Notes: a model not told the origin generated them from the sequence alone. A stretch of DNA of 64,000 nucleotides from Corallococcus sp. EGB (GCF_019968905.1 NZ_CP079946.1:5022001-5086000), one strand, 5' to 3'; shown: positions 1-14,300, counted from the stretch's first letter. Translations and numbers: made by a program.

Positions 1-2350
1 CTGCTCCGCGATGAGCAGCGGATCATGCAGCGGCAGCACCACGCTGCCGGAGCGCAGGCGCAGGTGCTTCGTGACGGTGGCCAGGCCCGCCGCCACCACG
101 GCCGGCTGCGGGTACAGGCCGCCGAAGGAGTGGAAGTGCCGCTCGGGCGTCCACACGGCGGAGAAGCCGTGCGCGTCCGCGAACTTCGCGCCCTCCAGCA
201 ATAGCTCGTACTTCGGCCCCTGGACCGTGTCCTCGTCGTTGGCGAAGTAGATGAGGCTCAGGTCCATCGCCTTCGCGCGAGGCCCGCCGCCGCCCAGGGC
301 CACCAGCCCCGCGCTGATCCGCTCCGGCGGGTACACCACGCGCAGCCCGCGCGTCAGCGCCCACAGCGCCTCGAGCTCCGGACGGTCCGCGGAGGCCTCG
401 CTCGCGGACAGCCACGCGCCGCCATCCGGCGGGGACAGCCGCGCGTCCAGGCCGGCGAAGAACTCCGACAGCTCGCGGTGTCCCAACGCCCACGCGGGCT
501 GGCCTGAGCCCGTGGGCAGCAGCCACGCCAGCGCGTGCGCGTCCTCGCCGGAGACAAGGGCCACGGTCGCGGCCTCCACGTCCTCCACGTACACGACGCG
601 AGACGCCTCCACGCGCACGGACGCCACCAGGGCGCGCGTGGTGACGAGCACCGGCACGCGTTCGCCTTCCGGCGCGTACACGGAGAGCTGCCCCAGGTCC
701 GCGGGGCCCAGCGCGAGGCCCGCGGCTCCCGCGGCCAGGACGGCCCACAGCGCGGCCAGCTTCTCCGGCGACGGGCGCAGGCACACGGCCACCGGCGTCC
801 CGGCCGTCACGCCCAGGGCCTTCAATCGCGAGGCCAGCGCGTCCGCTCGGGCGCCCAGCTCCGCCCAGGTCCAGTGCGCGTCTCCTCGGGAAACGGCGGT
901 GGTGTCCGCGTGGCGCGCGCGCCGCTCCGCGAGCAGCGCGGGAACGGAGGTGAAGCCCGGCGAGGCACGGGGCGCGGGCCACGCGCGGCGCTCGGCCTCC
1001 GTGGCGAGGGGCAGCAGGGAGACCGGCGTCTCCGGCCGGGCGAGCGCCGCGCCGAGCAGCACCTGGAAGTGCTCCACGAGCCGCGCCACCGTGGCGGCGT
1101 CGAACAGCTCCGTCGCGTACTCCAGGGCGCCGTGGACCCGGCCATGGGACTCGGAGAGCACGAGCGTGAGGTCCGCCAGCGTGGCGCCCCACTGCACGGG
1201 CGTGCCCGGCACCTCCACCAGCGAGCCGCGCATGCCGGTGAGCTCCAGCGTCGTCGCGCCCGCGGCCGCACCCGTGTGGTAGACGAACACGGAGTCCGTC
1301 ATCCGTCCGCGGCCGATGTCCTTGCCCGGGATGAGGGCCTCGACCAGGTACTCGAAGGGGACGTCCGGACGCGTCTGCGCGTCGGCGACCTCGTCGCGCA
1401 CCTGGGCGAGCAGCTCGCGGAAGGTGAGCCCGTCCGTGAAGCGCGTCCGGAACGCCGCCGAGTGCGCCACGTAGCCGATGAGCGGCAGCAGCTCCGGCCG
1501 CGTGCGGTTGGCGATGGGCGTGCCCACGACGACGTCCGTCTGGCCGGTGTAGCGGTGCAGGAGCGTCTGCCACGCTGCGAGCACGGTCATGTAGCCGGTG
1601 AAGCCCTCGCGGCGAGCGAAGGCCGTGAGCTCACGTGCGAGCGCGGGCGGGAAGTCCACGGTCATGCGCGCGGAGGTGAGCGGGCTCTCCGGGGGGCGCG
1701 GCCGATCCGTGGGCAGCTCGAGCCGGCGCGGCATTCCAGCCAGCCGCTGCCGCCAGCCCTGGTCCTGTTCGGGCAGCCGGCCCTCCGCGATGCCCTGGCG
1801 CTGCCACGCGCCGAAGTCCGCGTACTGCAAGGGCAGCGGGGGCAGGGGGGACGGGCGGTCCTGGAGGAAGGCGTCGTAGAGCTGGCCCAGCTCCTGGACG
1901 AAGAGCGCGATGGACAACGTGTCGCTGACGATGTGGTGCAGGCAGCCCAGCAGCAGGTGCAGCTGGGGCTCCAGGCGCACGAGGGTGGTGCGCAGCACGG
2001 GCCCGTGGACGAGGTCGAACGGCTTCGCGGCGTCCTCACGGGCGAGCCGCAGGGCCTCGGGCTCGCGGGTCTCCAGCGGGCCGCGCAGCTCCACGCGGGT
2101 GAGGGGGACATGCATGTGCGCGTGGAAGCGCTGCACGGGGCGTCCGTCCACCGCGTCGTAGGTGGTGCGCAGCGCTTCGTGGCGCTGGACGATCTCGTTG
2201 ATGCCGCGCTCCAGGACGGCGGCGTTCACGTCGCCTTCGAGCCGCAGGACGAACGGGATGTTGTACGCGGACTGGCCGGGCAGGTGCTGCTCCAGGCGCC
2301 AGACGCGCTCCTGCACGAACGACAGGGGCAGCTCGCCGGTGCGGGGCAGC
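1..2350 (-). other. Terminal visible module: altered C domain, degenerate A domain interrupted by luciferase-like monooxygenase
   Basis: The C domain motif at residues 5176-5182 reads HHIVSDT; both histidines and the aspartate remain but the last glycine is threonine. The following A-like domain begins near residue 5505. Its A3 region reads LLPTGSGQPAWAL and lacks the usual TSGSTGxPKG and FD-xx-xE motifs, so it probably does not adenylate. From residue 5733 the protein switches to a luciferase-like flavin monooxygenase fold (start MDLSLIYFAN, then WTPERHFHSFGG). The known precedent I recall for a monooxygenase inside an A domain is MtaG of myxothiazol synthesis. The rest lies beyond position 1. 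Confidence 0.8.
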
Positions 2351-5300
2351 GGCACCAGGGGAAGCTCCACGGAGACGCGGGCTTGCGGCGCCTGACGCAG
2401 CAGGGGCTCCAGGCGCGCCGCGATGCCCGCGACGGTGGGCGCTTCGAACAGGGCGGCGAGCGGCAGGTTCACCCCGAAGGCGTCGCGCACCTGATTGAGC
2501 AGCTGGGCGGCCGTCAGCGAGTTGCCGCCGATCTCCAGGAAGTCGTCATTGCGGCCGACGAACTCGAGCCCCAGGCGATCGCGCCACAGCGCGGCCACGC
2601 GCTCCTCCACCTCCCCGCGAGGCGCATCGTCGCGCACGGGCCGCGAGGCCGCGGGAGCCACCGTCCCGGGTTCGTCGGAGTCTGCGGCGTCGGTGCGCGT
2701 GGGCATCGGGGACCTGTCGAAGGAGGTGGCGTCGGCCCGCGCCGGGACCTGGGCCGTGGAGGAGGTCGCGGCGTCAACCAGCGTCGGGAGCTGGGGCGAG
2801 TGGGGAGGCACGCCAGGGGCCTGCGTCGTTGCGGACGTGACGTACGAAGAGGTGTCGGTCCGCGTCGGCGACTGGGACGTGGCGACCTGGGAGGCATCGT
2901 CCTGCGTCGTCGCAAGGGATGCGGCGTGGGGGGAGTCCGTCAGCGGACGCCCATTGGACGAAGCAACCTCGGTAAGAGTGGCCACCCGGCCAGCCCCACC
3001 GCCACCTCCAAGGCTCGCGCCCGGGGACACAGCGGGCCCCGCACCAGTCCCTGGCGCGGACACCTCCACCGCGGACCGCGTCGCCGTCGTGATGCGGCCC
3101 GAGGCCGGGCCCTTCGGCTCGACCCAGACGGTCTTCTCCTGGAAGGCATACGTGGGCAGGTGCAGCCGCAGGCGCTGCTCATGCGCGTAGAGCGCGGTCC
3201 AGTCCACGGCGACACCCGCCGTCCACAGCTCGCCCACGGCCTGGAGCCAGCCCATCTGCTCCGTCGTCGTCCCGCCCACCCTCAGCGAAGCGAGCCCGCG
3301 GACACGAGGCCCGGTCTCCTCCCGCGCCAGGTTCGCGCGCACCAGCGGCGTCACGTCCTGCCCCGGGCCCACCTCCAGCAGCACCGCGCAGCCTTCCTCC
3401 TGGAGCGTCTCCACCGCGCGGGTGAAGTGCACCGGCCTGCGCATCTGCTCGGTCCAGTAGCGCGGATCCGCCAACTGCCCCGGCTGCGCCACCGTGCCCG
3501 TGAGGCTGGACACATACCGCACCGAGGGCTCCGACCGGCGCAGCGTCCCCACCACCCGCGCCAGCTCCGCCATCACCGGCTCCACATCCGCCGAGTGGAA
3601 CGCGTGCGGCGCGGGCATGCGCACGGCCCCGGCCTTCCGGGCCTTCAGCTCCGCCTCCAGCCGCTCCACGTCCTCCACCGGCCCGGACACCACGCAGCGG
3701 TCCGGTGCGTTCACGGCCGCCAGCTCCAGCCGGCCTGACAGCAGCGGCTGGACGCTCGCCACGGGCAGCGCCACCGCGAGCATCGCCCCGGGGGGCATGC
3801 GGTGCATCAGCTCCCCGCGAGCCACCGTGAGGTGCATCGCGTCCTCCAGGGACAGCACGCCCGCGACGCACGCCGCCGCGTACTCCCCGAAGCTGTGCCC
3901 CAGCACCGCGTACGGCGTCACGCCCAGGTCCTGCCACAGCCGCGCCAGCGACACCTGCACGCTGAACAGCGCGGGCAGCGCCACGCGCGTGTCCGCCAGG
4001 GCGGCCTTCGCCTCCATCTCCGCGTCGGCCCCGGGAGACAGCAGCGCCGACACCCGCGCCCGCAACGGCGCCTCCAGCAGCGCGAGGCACCCGTCCAGGT
4101 GCTCGCGGAACCGGGGCGACGCCTCCACCAGCTCGCGCCCCATCCCGATGCGCTGCGCCCCCTGGCCGGAGAACACGAACGCCACGCGCGGCGCGCGCTT
4201 CTCCGTCTTCACCGCCGCCGCCGGCTTGCCCAGCTGGCGCGTCAGGTCCGCCGCGTCCTTCACCACCAGCGCCTGGCGGTACTCGAAGGCCTTGCGGCCC
4301 ACGGCGTGCGTGAAGGCCAGGTCCGCCAGCGTCTGTGCATCCACGCCCTCCGCCACGTGCCCGTCCAGCTGCCGCGCCGCCGCCTGCAATGCCTCCGGCG
4401 AGCGCGCGGACAGCACGACGAGTTGGTGGGACCGCGTGGTGGAACCACTCTGCCGCATGGGGGCTTCCTCGAGGATCGCGTGGGCATTGGTGCCGCCAAT
4501 GCCGAAGGAGCTGACCGCGGCGAAGCGGGGCGTCTCGCCCCTGGGCCACGGCCGCAAGGTGGTGTTGACGAAGAACGGGCCCGCGTCGAAGTCGATCTGC
4601 GGGTTGGGCCGCTCGAAGTGGAGGCTGGGGGGAATCTCCCCGTGGTGGAGCGACAGCGCGGCCTTCATCAGGCCCGCGAGCCCCGCGACCGTGTCCAGGT
4701 GGCCCACGTTCGTCTTCAGCGACGCCAGCGCGATGCGCCCCCGGTGCTCGGCGCCAAGGCCGTACGCGCGCGTCAGCGCCGCCACTTCAATGGGATCGCC
4801 CAGCGGCGTCGCGGTGCCGTGGGCCTCCACGTAGCCCACCGCCTCCGGCGAGACGCCCGCGTTGGCCAGCGCCTGGGAGACCACGGCCGCCTGTCCCTGC
4901 ACGCTGGGTGCGGTGAAGCCAGACTTGTTGCGCCCATCGTTGTTGAGCGCCGATCCCCGGATGACGGCGTAGATGGCGTCACCGTCCCGCAGCGCATCCT
5001 CCAGCCGCTTGAGCACCACCGCGCCCACGCCGTTGCCCGCGAGCGTGCCCCCGGCCTTCGCGTCGAACGCGCGGCAGTGGCCGTCCGCGGAGAAGATGAG
5101 CCCCTCCTGCGCCACGTAGCCCGTGCGCTGTGGCAGGGACAGCCGCGTCGCGCCCGCGAGCGCCACGTCGGACTGGCCCGTGCGCAGGCTCTGGCAGGCC
5201 AGGTGCACCGCCACCAGGCCCGTGGAGCACGCGGTGTAGAGCAGCGTGCTTTCGCCCGTGAGCCCCAGCTTGAAGGACGTCTTCGTCGCCAGGCTCTCAT

Positions 5301-8300
5301 GGGTGGCGGTGCCGTGCAGCTCCATGAACGACGCGGCGTCCAGCGGCATCGCCTGGCGCACGGCGTCCGTGTACCCGGAGCCCGTGGCCCCCGCGTACAG
5401 CGAGATGGCGCCGGGGAAGCGGTCCGGATCGATGCCCGCGTCCTCCAGCGCGGCCCACGCCGTCTGGAGGAAGAGCCGCTGCTGCGGATCCGTGAACTGC
5501 GCCTCACGCAGCGACATGTCGAAGAACGCGGGGTCGAACCGGTCCACCCCGTCGAGCACGCCCGCGGCCGGCACGAAGGCCGGGTGGTGCCAGAGCTCCA
5601 CCCCTTCCGGCAGGACGGGCATGTGCTCCAGCTCGTCCGGCGTGAAGCGGGTGATGGACTCCACGCCCCCGCGCAGGTTGCGCCAGAAGTCCGCCACTGT
5701 CATCGCGCCCGGGAAGCGTCCCGCCATGCCGATGATGGCGATGCCGCCGGACGCAACGGACGTCGGAACCTCTCGAGGACGATGGCCGGGCGACGCGGAG
5801 ACCGGAGGGGAAGCGTTCGAGCCCTGGGATTCGCGCTCCAGGCGCTGGACGAGCCCCTCGAGCGTGGGGTGCTCGAACAGCCACACCACGGGCACCTCGC
5901 GCTGGAGCTCCTCGCGCAGGCGCGCGGCCAGCCGCACCACGGTCAGCGACGTGGCGCCCAGGTCCTCGAAGAGGTGGTCCTGCGCGCCCACGCGGTCCGT
6001 GCCCAGCTCGCGGGCGAAGACGGGCGCCAGCCGCTGCTCCAGCGGATGCGAGGGCTCCACGAAGCGGCCACTGCGTCCGGTGGTCGCGGCATCCGGCGCG
6101 GGCAGCGCCTTGCGGTCGACCTTGCCGCTGGGATTGAGGGGCAGGGTGGCCAGCGCCACGAACACCGACGGCACCATGTACTCCGGCAACCGCTGCCGCA
6201 GCGCCGCGCGCATCGCCGGGGCCTCCAGCACGCGCCCCGCGCGAGGCGTCGCGTAGGCGACGAGCCGCTTGTCCCCGGGCACGTCCTCGCGAACCACCAC
6301 CGCGGACTCCTGCACCTCGGGCAGGTCGCGCAGGGCGGCCTCCACCTCCGCCAGCTCGATGCGGAAGCCGCGCACCTTCACCTGGTGGTCGGCGCGCCCC
6401 AGGAACTCTAGCGTCCCGTCCGGGCGCCAGCGGACCAGATCTCCGGTGCGGTACAGCCGGGCACCGGGCGTCGAACCCTGCGCGTCCGGGACGAAGCGCT
6501 CCGCCGTGAGGTCCGGCCGCGACACGTAGCCACGCGCCACGCCGTCACCGCCGAGGAACAGCTCGCCCGGCACGCCCACGGGCACCGGGTGCAGCCGCGC
6601 GTCCAGCACGTACACCGACGTGTTGGCGAGCGGCGCGCCGATGGGCACCGACAGGCCCACCTGCTCCGGCCGCTCCACCGTGAAAGTGGTGGCGACGACG
6701 GAGCACTCGGTGGGGCCGTAGGCGTTGGTGAAGGGGATGCCCAGTGCCTCCACCGCCTTGCGCACGTGCGGCGCGGAGACGATGTCGCCGCCCGCATGCA
6801 GCTCCCGCAGCCGCCCGAGGATGTCCGGACGGTGCTCCATCAACTGCGAGAAGAGGCCCGAGGGCAGGTGCACGAACGCGACGCCGTGGCGCTCCACCAC
6901 GCGGGCCAGCGTGTCCATGTCGCCGGCGGGCACATGCCCCGGGAAGACAACGAGCCGGCCGCCGTGCAGCAGCGGCGTCCACAGCTCCAGCACGGAGCCA
7001 TCGAAGGACACGGGCGCGAAGAGCAGCCCCGTGTCGCGAGCCCCATAGCGCGTGTACGGCGCCGAGTGCATCAGGCGCAGCAGCCCGCGATGCTCGATGC
7101 CCACGCCCTTGGGCCGTCCGCCGCTGCCGGAGGTGAAGATGACGTAGGCCAGGTTGCGCGGCCCCACGCCCGTCCTTGGCGCGGTGGTGGGCTGGCCATC
7201 GAGCGGCAGCTCCTCCAAGAACAGGCACGGCAGGGACGCGTCGGGGAGGTGCAGCCGTGCATGCAGCGCGTGCGTGGTGACGAGCAGGTGCGGCCGGGCG
7301 TCCTCCAGCATGAAGCTCAGCCGCTGCGCGGGATACGACGCATCCAGCGGCACGTAAGCGCCGCCCGCCTTGAGGATGCCGAGCACCGCGACCACGAAGC
7401 CCACGGAGCGCTCCAGGCACAGCGCCACCGGCACGTCCGGACCCACGCCCCGGGCTCGCAGCAGGTGCGCGAGCTGGTTGGCCCGGGCATCCAACTGCGC
7501 ATACGTCAGCCGTTCCTCGCCATCCTCCACCGCGATGGCGTCCGGCTGCCGCGCGGCGTGCAGTTCGAAGCGCGCCGCGACGGTGCTGTCGGAGGGGTAG
7601 GGCAGGGCGGTGTCGTTCCACGCGACGATCACCTGCCGGTGCTCCTCCGGCGTGAGCCAGGGCAGCCCGGAGATCGGCGCGTCCGGCGAGGAGACAACGG
7701 CCTCCAGCAGCACACGCAGGTGGCCTGCGAGGCGGGCCATGCTGTCGCGCTCAAAGAGGTCGGTGCTGTACTCGACGGATCCGCGCAGGCCGTCCGGCGT
7801 CTCGGTGAGGAGCAGGCCCAGGTCGAAGTGCGCCGTGCCCGCGTCCACCTCCAGCAACTCCATCCGCAGCCCCGGCGCTTCGAGCACCCCGGCCGGCGCG
7901 TTCTGCAGCGCGAAGACGGCCTGCACGAGCGGCGTGCGCGCCAGGTCGCGAGGCACCTGGAGCTCCTCCACCAGCTTCTCGAAGGGGAGGTCCTGGTGCT
8001 CATAGGCCGCGAGCGTCGTGTCCCGGACCTGGCCCAGCAGCGCGCGGAACGACGCCTCCGGGGCGATGCGCGCGCGCAGCACCAGCGTGTTGACGAAGAA
8101 GCCGACCAGCCCCTCCACGTCGCCGTGCGTGCGCCCCGCGATGGGAGCGCCGACGAGCAGGTCCTCCTGCCGGCTGTACCGCGACAGCAGCACCTGCCAC
8201 ACGGCGAGCAGCGCCATGAACGGCGTAGCGCCCTCGTGCCGGGCGATCCCCACCAGGCGATCCGTCAGCGCACTCGGAACATGCACGGGCAGGAGCGCGC

Positions 8301-11300
8301 CGTGCGGTGAACGCGTCGTGGGGCGCGGCTTGTCGGTGGGCAGGTCCAGGACCCGGGGCGCACCCGCCAGCTGCTCCTTCCACCAGGCCACCTCGTCCGC
8401 GAGCACGTCGCCCTGGAGCCAGCCGCGCTGCCACGCCGCGAAGTCCGCGTACTGCACGGGCAGGGCGGGCAGGGCCGGTGCCGCGCCGGAAGCGAACGCC
8501 GCGTAGGCCGTGGCCACCTCCCGCACCATCACCCCCAGGGACCACCCGTCGGAGACGACGTGGTGCATGCCCAGGAGCAACACGTGGTGCGAGGACGACA
8601 GCCGCAGCAGGCGCGTGCGCAGCAGCGGTCCCACGCCCAGGTCGAACGGCCGGCCTGCCTCCTCGCGCGCCAGCCGGTGAACCTCGGCCTCGCGTTCGCC
8701 GGGCGGAATGGGGTCCAGGTTCGTCACGGGCAGCGCCCAGACGGGCGCGGGTTGGATGAGCTGGACCGGCTCGCGGCCCTTGAGCGCGAACGTGGTGCGG
8801 AGCGCCTCATGGCGTTCGACGAGCACCTCCAGCGCGCGGCGCAGGGCCTCCACGTCCAGCGGGCCCTCCAGCCGCACGGCCCCCACCAGGACGTAGGGCG
8901 TGGCTCCGGGCTGGAGCTGCTCCACCACCCAAAGCCGCTGCTGCGCGAAGGACAGGGGCAGGTCCGCGTCGCGGGCCACCCTCCGGAGCGCCGGCACGCG
9001 CGGAAGGTCCGAGCGCGTGAGGAGCTGGGCCTCCACCTGCTCGGTGACGTCCGCGACGGTGGCACCCTCGAAGAGGCCGCGCAGGGGCAGCTCCACCTGG
9101 AACGTGGACCGCACGCGGGACAGCAGCCGCGTGGCCAGCAGCGAGTGGCCACCCAGGGCGAAGAAGTCATCGTGCACGCCGACCCGGGGCACGCGCAGGA
9201 CCTCGCGGAACAGGTCCGCGACCCGCTGCTGGAAGGGCGTCATCCGCTGCGGCTTCGCGGGCGCCATCGCGACCGAGCCCGCCCCCGGCGTGGGCAGCGC
9301 CTTGCGGTCCACCTTGCCGCTCGGGGTGAGGGGCAGGGCGTCCAGCGGCACGAACGCGGAGGGCACCAGCGGCGCGGGCAGCCGTTCGGCCACGAAGGCA
9401 CGCAGCTCCGCCGCATCCACCGGAGTCCGCGGCACGTACCACGCCACGAGGCGCGGATCGCCCGTGCCATCATCGAGCACGCCCGCCACCGCGGCCTTCA
9501 CCGCCGGGTGCTGCCGGACAAGGGACTCCACCTCGCCCAACTCGATGCGGAAGCCGCGCAGCTTCACCTGCGTGTCCATGCGGCCCAGGAAGTCCAGCGT
9601 CCCGTCCGCCCGCCAGCGCACGCGGTCGCCCGTGCGGAACAGCCGCGCGCCGGGCACGTCACCGAAGGGGGAAGGCACGAAGCGCTCCGCCGTCAGCGCG
9701 GGCCGGCCCAGGTACCCCCGGCCGACGCCGTCTCCGCCCAGGTACAGCTCGCCGGGGACGCCCACCGGGACGGGCTGCCCGTGCGAATCCAGCACGTACG
9801 CCTGGACCCGCGTCATCGGCCGGCCGATGGACACCGACGTCACGTGCTCCGGCAGATCGTTGAGGTCATGCGTGGTGGCCCCCACGGTGGTCTCCGTGGG
9901 GCCGTAGAAGTTCACCAGCCGGCCCGGCGGCCCCGCGCGCAACACGGCGCGCATCGCATCCGCGTTCGCGGCCTCGCCCGCGCAGAAGACCACGCGCATC
10001 GTGGCGAACGCGTCGGGCACCTCGCGCGCCACCGTGTGGACCAGCGCCGTGGCGAACATGGCCGTGGTGGCGCCCGTCTCGCGCAGCGCGCGCGCCAGCT
10101 CCGTCGGCGCCAGCGTCACCTCGCGCGGCAGGATGATCAGCCGGGCACCATTGAGCAGCGCGCCCCAGACCTCGAAGGTGGCGATGTCGAACGACGGGGT
10201 CCCGCCCTGCACCATGCGGTCGTCCGGTCCCAGCCGCACGTAGTTCGTGTCCCGCAGCAGGTGGACGATGGACGCGGCCGAGACACCGACGCCCTTGGGC
10301 GTGCCCGTGGAGCCCGACGTGTAGAGCACGTAGACCCACTGCTCGGGCAGCAGCCTCACCCCGGGAGCGGCCGTGTCGTGGCGTGAAATCGCGTCCCGGT
10401 CCGCCTCCAGGCTCACCGTGGGCCAGGACATGTCCTGGACGGCCGAAGGCAGCGAGCGCTCCGTCACCACCAGCGACAGCCCCGCGTCCTGGAACATGAA
10501 CGCCAGCCTCGACGCCGGATAGGCCGGATCCAAAGGCACGTAGCAGCCGCCCGCCTTGACGACGCCGAGCATGCCCACGATGAGGTCCAGCCCGCGCTCC
10601 AGGCACAGGCCCACGCGGCCCTCGAGTTGGAGGCCCCGCGCCAGCAGATGCCGGGCCAGCTGGTTCGCGCGCGCATCCAGCTGCGCATACGTCAGCGTCC
10701 GGCCTTCATGCTCCACGGCCACGGCGTCCGGAGCCCGCTGGACCTGTGCCTCGAAGCACTCCAGGAGGGGCGGCTCACGCAACGGCCGGAGGTCCGGCGC
10801 GCCGAAGACATGGAGCACCTGCGCCCGCTCCGCCGCATCCATCAGGGGCAGCCGCCACACGGGCGTCGCCGCGTCGCGAACCACGGCCTCCAGCAGGATC
10901 CGGAAGTGGGTGGCGAAGCGCGCCGCCGCATCGTCGGAGAAGAGGTCGCGGCTGTATTCGAGCGCGCCCTCCAGCCCGTCATCCCCGGGAGTGAGCGACA
11001 GGATGAGGTCGAAGCGCGCCGTCTCCGTGGAGGTGGGCAGCCGCTCCACGCGGACGCCGGGCAGGGCGGGCGTGGACAGCGGCGCGTTCTGGAGCACGAA
11101 CATCACCTGGAACAGCGACGCGCGGTCGCCGCCGCGCGCCTGCGCCACCGCCTCCACGAGCTTCTCGTAGGGCACGTCCTGGTGCGCGAACGCGGCCAGG
11201 GAGGACTCGCGCACGCGGTCCAGGAGCTCCGAGAAGCGGGGCGCGCCCTCCAGGCGCGCGCGCAGCACCAGCGTGTTGAGGAACACGCCGATGAGGGGCT

Positions 11301-14300
11301 CCAGCTCCGGCCGGGTGCGGTGGGCCACGGGCGTGCCCACGGCGAAGTCCTCCTGCCCGGAGTAGCGCGACAGCACGGCCTGGTACCCGGCCATCAGCAC
11401 CATGAACAGCGTGGCGTCGCGGTCACGGCCCACCTGTTCCAGCGACCGCACCAGGGACGCGGGCAGCGTGAAGACATGGCTGCCCCCGCGCGTGGACCGC
11501 GTCCCGGGCAGCCCCTGCTCCGCGGGGAGGGTGAGCACGGGCACGTCCTTCAGGGACTCGCGCAGCGCTTCCAGCTGCTCCCGGGCTGGCTCGGACGCCT
11601 CCTGCTGGTGCTGCCATGCGGCGAAGTCCGCGGCCTGCACCTCCAGCGCCGGAAGCGGCGACGTCTGGCCCTCCAGGAACGCCGGGTAGAGCCGCGCCAC
11701 CTCATCCACCAGCACGCCCATGGACCAGCCGTCCGTGACGATGTGGTGCATGCACAGAAGCAGCACGTGCTCATTCGGGGCCAGCCGGAGCAGCCGCGTG
11801 CGCAGCAGCGGGCCGGTGCTCAAGTCGAACGGCCAGGTCGCGTCCTCGCGCATCCGCTGGTGCAGCGTGGCGTCGCGCTCCGCGCCTTCGGGGAGCGTCT
11901 CCACTGGAAGGGACCACTCCACCGGCGGCGCATGGATGCGCTGGAGCGGTTGACCGTCGCGCTCCTCGAACGTGGTGCGCAGCGGTTCGTGTCGCCGGAC
12001 CACCTCCGCGAACGTGCGCCGCAGCACCTCCACGTCCAGCGGGCCGGAGAGCCGCAGGGCCAGGGGGATGTTGTAGAGCGCCTGACCGGGCTCCAGCCGG
12101 TCCAGGAACCACATGCGCTGCTGCGCGAACGACAGCGGCAGCGCCCCGTCGCGGGACACGGCGGGGATGGGCTCGGTGGGGCGCCGGAAGGGGAGCGCCT
12201 CGATGCGCTCCGCGAGCCGCGCCACGGTGGGCGCGTCGAACAGCGCGCGCACGGGCAGGTCCACGCCGAAGCGGGACGCCACGCGGGTGACAAGCTGGGT
12301 GGCCAGCAGCGAATGCCCCCCGAGCGCGAAGAAGTCATCGTGCGCGCCCACGCGCTCCACGTGCAGCACGTCCTGGAACAGCGCGGCCAACTGCTCCTGG
12401 ACCGGCGTCAGGGGTCCAGCGTCCTCGCTGGCGGCCGGGATGACCGTGGGGGCAGGCAGGGCGCCGCGGTCCACCTTGCCGTTGGGCGTGAGGGGCAGGG
12501 CGTCCAGGCCGACGAACGCCGAGGGCACCATGAACCCGGGGAGGCGCGAGCGCAGGTGCTCGCGCAGGGCATCCGCCTCCACGAAGGCAGGGACGACATA
12601 CGCCACGAGGCGCGGCTCACCAGGCACGTCCTCGCGCACGGTGGCCACGGCCTCACGGACGCCGGGGTGCGCGCGGAGCGCGGCTTCGATCTCACCCGTT
12701 TCGATGCGGAAGCCGCGCAGCTTCACCTGGTGGTCGACGCGGCCCAGGAACTCCAGCGTCCCGTCCGCGAGCCAGCGCACGCGGTCGCCCGTGCGGTACT
12801 GCCGCGCGCCCGGCGTGTCACGGAACGCATCCGGCACGAAGCGCTCCGCCGTCAGGTCCGGCCGGCCCAGGTAGCCGCGCACCACGCCCTCGCCGCCGAT
12901 GAACAGCTCGCCAGGGACACCGACCGGCACCGGCCGCAGCTGCGCATCCAAGACGTGCAGGCCCGTGTTCGCCAACGGCCGGCCCAGCGACACCGTACCG
13001 GACGTGTCCGAGTCCACGCGATGCATGGACGACCACACGGTCGTCTCGGTGGGGCCGTACAGGTTGAGCAAGGCGGGGACATGCGCCCGCAGCCGCGCGG
13101 CCAGGTGCCCCGGAAGCGCTTCGCCGCCCACGAGCAACTGGCGCAGCCCGCCCAGCGCACGCAGCGCGCGAGGCTCCTCCACGAGCGCGCGGGCGTACGA
13201 CGGCGTGCACTGGAAGTGGGTGACGGCATGGCGCTCCAGCAGGTCCGCGAACGCGGCGGGCTCCAGGCCCGTGGGCGCGAGCACCACCTGGAAGCCGCGC
13301 GTCCAGGACCAGAGCAGCTCCAGCACGGAGATGTCGAAGGAGATGCTCGTCATCGCCAGCCACGTGCCGGGGATGGGCGAGACGTGCGCGTCCATCGCGC
13401 GGAAGAAGTTCATCACCGTCCGGTGCGGCACGCCCACGCCCTTGGGCCGCCCCGTCGAACCCGACGTGTAGAGCACGTAGGCGAGCGTCCGCGCATCGCT
13501 CGCGGACCGCACGAAGTCCGCACCCACGGAAGCGTCCACGTCGTCGAGGAAGAGCCGGCGCTCGGCCGGCACTGTGATGACGTCCTCCAGGCGGCGGGGC
13601 CCCACCAGGACCTTCGCCCCCGAGTCCTCCCACATCGCGGCGAGCCGCTGCGCCGGGTACGCCGGATCCAACGGCAGGTAGGCCGCCCCCGCCTCCAGGA
13701 TCCCGAGCATCCCCACCGCCAGCTCCACCGAGCGATCCACGCACAGGCCCACGACCGACTCAGGGCCCACGCCGCGCTGCCGCAGCGTATGCGCCAGGGC
13801 CCGGACCCGAGCCCGCAGTGCCCGGTACGTCAGCCGCTCGTCTCCGGCGACGAGCGCCACGGCGTCCGGAGTCCGGGCCACCTGCGCCGCGAAGCGAGAC
13901 GAGACCGTCGCGTCCGATGGGAACTCGACGTCAGGCCCGCGAGACAACGCGAGCAGGTGCTCCGCCTCCGCGGCCTCCAGCCACGGCAGCGCATCCACCG
14001 TGCGCGAGGGATCCGCGACGGCGGCCTCCAGCAGCACGCGCAGATGGCCGGCGATGCGGGCCACGGTGTTCGCATCGAAGAGCTCGGTGGCGTACTCCAG
14101 CCAGCCCTCGAAGCCTCGGGCGGATCCGGAGAGCGAGAGCGTCAGGTCGAACATCGCCGTGCCGGTGTGCACGTCCACGAGCCGCGACTGGAGACCCGGC
14201 AGCACCGGAGCCCCCACCTGTGCGCCCTGGAGGATGAACATCACCTGGAAGAGGGGCGTGTGCCCGCGCTCGCGCGTGGGCTGGAGCGCTTCCACCAGCT

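Noticed and set aside
535..3738. Long plus-strand frames across the NRPS region (also 3802-6411, 6589-8310, 8560-10386, 10627-14595, 14884-17505)
   Set aside because: They are antisense to the megasynthase, rich in Arg, Gln and His, and show no domains; GC-rich third positions make such frames common.
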